Shown: piece by piece, positions 7,372-9,459 of the stretch
How the letters are laid out: each line of letters begins with the position of its first letter
Position numbering within the stretch: position 1 is the first letter of the stretch
The notes under the pieces: generated by a model
Told to the model about the DNA's origin: nothing
What the model saw: only the letters and a program-made list of their open reading frames with translations
Database searches by the model: none
Assembly: GCA_015661035.1 (NCBI GenBank)
Contig: JACVJA010000034.1
Span: forward strand, 1 to 9,459
DNA length: 9,459 nt
Direction: 5' to 3'
Source of the DNA: Candidatus Calidifonticultor daggyaiensis
GTDB lineage: Bacteria; Actinomycetota; Humimicrobiia; Humimicrobiales; Humimicrobiaceae
Translations under genes and position numbers: made by a program

Positions 7372-8210
7372 TTGTGATTCTCCATGAATTTTTTTAAAGC
7401 AATATCCTCTTCATTACAATAAATATTTAATCGTGAGATTAATAAATCAAAATCAACTTGGTGTCCATCAAATTCAGGTCCATCTACACATGCAAACTTT
7501 GTCTGGTTTGCGACTTCAACTCTACAAGAGCCACACATTCCTGTTCCGTCAACCATTATTGGGTTTAATGATACTATTGTTTTTATGTTAAAGTTCTTGG
7601 TGATGCTGCATACAGCTTTCATCATAAGAGCAGGACCTATTGCAATAACTCTATTAATCTTTTTATTATCTTTTTTTAAATAATTTAAGAGAAATTCCGA
7701 AACAAATCCTTTAAAACCTAGACTGCCATCATCAGTACAAATATGAAATTCATTAGAGTATTGTTTTATTTCTTTTGTGAAGATTAAACCTTCAGCAGAT
7801 TTTGCTCCCAGAACTGAAATTATATAATTGTCCTCATAATGTAAAGATTTTATTATAGGTAAAATTGGAGCAATTCCAACACCCCCACCAATAACAACAA
7901 CATTACCAAATTTTTCTATTTCTGAAGGTTTACCAAGTGGTCCGACAATGTCATTTAATAATTGACCAGGCTCCATTAAACCTAATTGATTTGTTGATTT
8001 TCCTCTTTTTAAAATTGTTAAATTAATATAACCTCTGGTAGAATTAAAATCTGCAATAGTTAATGGTATTCTTTCGCCATTGCTGCTGGCTCTTACTATT
8101 ACAAATTGTCCTGCTTTTGCTTTATTAGCTATTGTTGGGGAAAAAACTTCAAAACTAACTATTTCTTTAGTAAGATTATATTTATTAATAATTTGATTTT
8201 CTAAAACCAA
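7353..8210 (-). CDS. nfnA: NfnA: small subunit of NADH-dependent ferredoxin:NADP+ oxidoreductase
   Basis: This 285-residue subunit binds NAD(H) and FAD and carries a [2Fe-2S] cluster. With NfnB it couples NADPH oxidation to reduction of NAD+ and ferredoxin, or the reverse, by electron bifurcation. Its fold is that of ferredoxin-NADP reductase: flavin motif ERIPLTIADF (46-55), and nucleotide motif VIGGGVGIAPILPII (106-120). The C-terminal cluster site DGTGMCGSC has Asp221, Cys226 and Cys229, with Cys241 further on. An Asp in the first ligand position is the known signature of NfnA and separates it from HydG/PyrK relatives, which have Cys. Translation starts at TTG, supported by GAGGAG eight bases upstream; no in-frame ATG is available near it. 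This is the first gene of the five-gene minus-strand operon. Confidence 0.93.
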   Translation of the reverse strand: MVLENQIINKYNLTKEIVSFEVFSPTIANKAKAGQFVIVRASSNGERIPLTIADFNSTRGYINLTILKRGKSTNQLGLMEPGQLLNDIVGPLGKPSEIEKFGNVVVIGGGVGIAPILPIIKSLHYEDNYIISVLGAKSAEGLIFTKEIKQYSNEFHICTDDGSLGFKGFVSEFLLNYLKKDNKKINRVIAIGPALMMKAVCSITKNFNIKTIVSLNPIMVDGTGMCGSCRVEVANQTKFACVDGPEFDGHQVDFDLLISRLNIYCNEEDIALKKFMENHKCKMNI

Positions 8211-8218
8211 TTATATTT

Positions 8219-8224
8219 CTCCTC
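8219..8224 (-). promoter_or_regulatory. Ribosome binding site supporting the TTG start of nfnA
   Basis: Read on the minus strand the bases are GAGGAG, eight bases before TTG at 8210. A near-perfect site at ideal spacing is the reason for accepting the rare start codon; the only nearby ATG (8227) is out of frame. Confidence 0.75.
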
Positions 8225-8264
8225 ATAAAATTAATAAAATAAAAAATTAAAACTTAAACGCTAA

Positions 8265-8293
8265 AGTATAACTAAATTTTTTAAAAAAATAAA
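8265..8293 (-). promoter_or_regulatory. Candidate promoter of the nfn-ABC operon
   Basis: On the minus strand TATACT (complement of 8265-8270) is a good -10 element. The hexamer 17 bases upstream (complement of 8288-8293, TTTATT) is a poor -35 match, but runs of A and T surround it. The implied leader before the ribosome site is short, about 35 bases. In such AT-rich DNA chance matches are common, so the call is tentative. Confidence 0.35.
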
Positions 8294-8361
8294 TATTTGC
8301 TTGTCTTTTTTATAAAAAATTTGGAAAATTTTTAAAATTTTTTCTTTAATAATAATTTTTA

Positions 8362-8391
8362 TTGGATTTAATACAATTTTAATATTATAAT
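8362..8391 (+). promoter_or_regulatory. Candidate promoter upstream of the maturation protease gene
   Basis: TTGGAT (8362-8367) and a perfect TATAAT (8386-8391) are separated by 18 bases. Transcription from here would give a leader of about 265 bases containing the direct repeats. A second, weaker pair, TTGAAT (8543-8548) and TATAAT (8568-8573), has a 19-base spacer and lies downstream of the repeats. Which of them is used cannot be told from sequence. Confidence 0.4.
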
Positions 8392-8422
8392 TATACATTA
8401 CTCAAAAAATTATATAACATTC

Positions 8423-8515
8423 TTGTTATTCTAAGTTGTGTATTAACTTGAAAAACTCGATTTACTAAACAGTAAATTAGATGAATTTTTGTTATTCTAA
8501 GTTGTGTATTAACTT
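8423..8515 (+). repeat. Pair of identical 27-base direct repeats flanking a palindrome
   Basis: The unit starts TTGTTATTCTAAGTTG and ends TGTATTAACTT. It occurs without mismatch at 8423-8449 and 8489-8515, a period of 66 with a 39-base spacer. Each copy contains a dyad AAGTT-N7-AACTT (8433-8449 and 8499-8515). The spacer holds a separate perfect dyad ATTTACT-AAAC-AGTAAAT (8460-8477). Copy 1 also joins an upstream ATAACA (8414-8419) to form ATAACA-N4-TGTTAT. An exact 27-base duplication next to promoters is most easily read as doubled regulator sites, possibly shared by the two divergent genes. A one-spacer CRISPR remnant is a weaker alternative. Confidence 0.7.
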
Positions 8516-8663
8516 TTATTAAAAAATTTTTTCTTAAGTAAATTGAATAATAATTTATTATTAGTTTTATAATTTATTTAAAAATATAACAGTTTTTAAA
8601 TTTCCAAATAATTAATAATAAAGTTTTTAATTTATTGTAATTTTAAAAGTAAGGATTTAAATC

Positions 8664-9206
8664 ATGGAACCGTTAATAAAACCAAATAAAAAAACCTCTG
8701 AATTTATTGAGTTTAATAATAAAAATATTGATGCTAAAAATATTAGTAGTGCAAAAGAATTTGGTTCTAGTATTATACCTTCAGAGAAAATTAAAATCAT
8801 TGGCTTTGGTAATTTATATATGGGTGATGACTCTATAGGTGTAAGAGTAATAAATTTTTTAAAAGAAAACAAAATTTTTGATGAAAATATAGATATAATA
8901 GATGGGGGTACATCTGGTATTGATTTAATATTTTTATTAAAAGATATAAAAAAAGCAATTTTAATTGACGCTGTCGATGCAGGGCAGGGTGCTGGTGAAA
9001 TTGTTGTATTTAAACCTGAAGATATCAAAGAGTTTTTAAAAAAGAAATATTTACTTAAGAGTTATTCTTTACATGATATGGATTTGACTGAAGTTTTTGA
9101 GCTAATAAATACTTTAAATATAAAAATTGATATAAAGGTTATAGGTATTAAACCAATAAAAGTTGGCTACTCTGAAAAAATTTCTCCTGAAATAGAAGAA
9201 AAAATC
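8664..9206 (+). CDS. Hydrogenase maturation protease (HybD/HycI family), C-terminus lost in the joint with IleS
   Basis: This nickel-dependent endopeptidase would cleave the C-terminal tail of the [NiFe] large subunit after metal insertion, its likely target being HydA at 1899-3200. About 180 residues belong to the family: [18 protein letters not shown] (45-62), whose Asp56 takes the place of the usual metal-binding acidic residue; [10 protein letters not shown] (80-89); ILIDAVDAG (99-107) with Asp102; and SLHDMDL (135-141) with His137. Together these supply the three nickel ligands. [17 protein letters not shown] is the usual beginning of the C-terminal end, but the expected last 10-15 residues and stop are missing. 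The frame continues instead into isoleucyl-tRNA synthetase. The ATG follows AAGGAT at seven bases. About 42 Asn/Lys/Ser-rich residues precede the family's normal start, and no later in-frame start fits. Confidence 0.85.
9186..9206 (+). other. Junction between AT-rich protease gene and GC-richer ileS; suspected chimera or recombination joint
   Basis: The bases encode PEIEEKI, which suits both the end of a maturation protease (SPEIEE) and the start of IleS ([10 protein letters not shown]). By hand count, G+C is about 23% in 9061-9180 and about 49% in 9241-9459. Codons change from AAA/ATA/TTA to CGG/CCG/GCC/CTG/GTG. Both genes are incomplete exactly at this point. A shared short tract is where an assembler, or recombination, would join unrelated molecules. 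Confidence 0.75.
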
Positions 9207-9459
9207 TTGGAATTTTGGAAGAAGAGCCGGATTTTTGAGAAGAGTTTGCTTCAAAGAAAAGAATCCAGGCGTTTTCGTTTTTACGAAGGGCCGCCTACGG
9301 CCAACGGTCGGCCGGGTATCCACCATGTTTTAGCGCGAGTCTTTAAGGATATTATTTGTCGTTATAAAACAATGCGGGGATTTTTGGTTGAAAGGAAAGC
9401 CGGCTGGGATACTCATGGCCTGCCGGTGGAGCTGGAAGTGGAGAAAGAACTGGGCATTC
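9187..9459 (+). CDS. ileS: Isoleucyl-tRNA synthetase, N-terminal fragment, eukaryotic-like (IleRS2) type
   Basis: This class I synthetase attaches isoleucine to tRNA(Ile) in the cytoplasm. Only about 90 residues of a protein normally over 1000 long are here, running off the right edge. After [17 protein letters not shown] comes the catalytic block [18 protein letters not shown], then RYKTMRGF, and [17 protein letters not shown]. The nucleotide-binding signature, normally HIGH, reads GIHH (codons 9315-9326). This swapped form is a known variant of the eukaryotic-like bacterial IleRS2 branch and has been linked to very high mupirocin resistance. Its own start codon and the first residues are absent; the frame is continuous with the protease instead. 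An in-frame TTG at 9207 has no ribosome site. Base composition differs sharply from everything to its left, so it may not belong to the same genome. Confidence 0.9.

Larger units (their letters stand above)
8211..8663. other. AT-rich divergent control region without a gene
   Basis: These 453 bases separate nfnA (minus) from the maturation protease (plus). No reading frame with a ribosome site is seen. The region holds candidate promoters on both strands, two copies of a 27-base direct repeat, a palindrome between them and several A/T homopolymer runs, including AAAAAATTTTTT at 8521-8532. No tRNA or riboswitch fold was recognised. Confidence 0.7.

Noticed and set aside
8414..8449. Rex (NADH-sensing repressor) operator, considered because of TTGTTA and TTAAC half-sites
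   Set aside because: The half-sites are not arranged as TTGTTAA-N4-TTAACAA; the dyad seen has the opposite orientation (ATAACA-N4-TGTTAT).
8423..8515. CRISPR array
   Set aside because: Only two repeats and one 39-base spacer. The spacer itself contains a palindrome, no cas gene is in view, and the position between divergent promoters favours regulatory repeats.
8657..9028. Minus-strand open frame of 123 codons
   Set aside because: Antisense to the maturation protease, which has family motifs and a ribosome site.
9114..9326. Minus-strand open frame of 70 codons across the composition junction
   Set aside because: Antisense to the recognisable protease and IleS sequence. It arises from reading the AT-rich side in reverse.

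Overview
The window comes from an AT-rich genome of an anaerobic bacterium. Most of it reads at roughly 20-30% G+C, with AGGAGG-type ribosome binding sites, some GTG/TTG starts and a lipoprotein-type binding protein. That fits a low-G+C, Gram-positive-like or candidate-phylum anaerobe, but the sequence alone does not fix the lineage. All recognisable genes concern hydrogen, NAD(P)H and ferredoxin metabolism or solute uptake.

Layout. (1) Positions 1-3200, + strand: the 3' part of a group 3 (3b-like, NADP-linked 'sulfhydrogenase' type) soluble [NiFe]-hydrogenase operon in the order hydB (partial)-hydG-hydD-hydA. (2) Positions 3201-3298: a short AT-only gap between two converging operons, holding palindromes that may act as a weak bidirectional terminator. 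(3) Positions 8210 down to 3299, - strand: a tight five-gene operon, nfnA-nfnB followed by the lipoprotein, permease and ATPase genes of a TauABC/SsuABC-like ABC importer, with junctions that overlap or lie only 2-8 bases apart. (4) Positions 8211-8663: a 453-base, extremely AT-rich divergent control region with candidate promoters on both strands, a 27-base direct repeat present twice (period 66) and a palindrome between the copies. (5) From 8664, + strand: a hydrogenase maturation protease (HybD/HycI family) whose reading frame runs without a stop into the N-terminal part of a eukaryotic-like isoleucyl-tRNA synthetase that carries the swapped GIHH signature.

How the genes work together. HydA (NiFe site), HydD (Fe-S relay), HydB (Fe-S relay) and HydG (FAD, NAD(P), [2Fe-2S]) would couple H2 and NADP(H). 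NfnAB would couple NADPH, NAD and ferredoxin by flavin-based electron bifurcation. The protease would mature HydA by removing its C-terminal tail. The three blocks thus form a redox-balancing island. The substrate of the ABC importer encoded in the nfn operon cannot be read from the sequence.

The most striking anomaly is near 9186-9206. Base composition jumps from about 23% to about 49% G+C, codon use changes, and a truncated protease turns into a truncated IleS through a stretch (PEIEEKI) that suits both families. This looks most like an assembly chimera or a recombination joint at microhomology, so sequence to the right of about 9200 should not be assumed to belong to the same genome.
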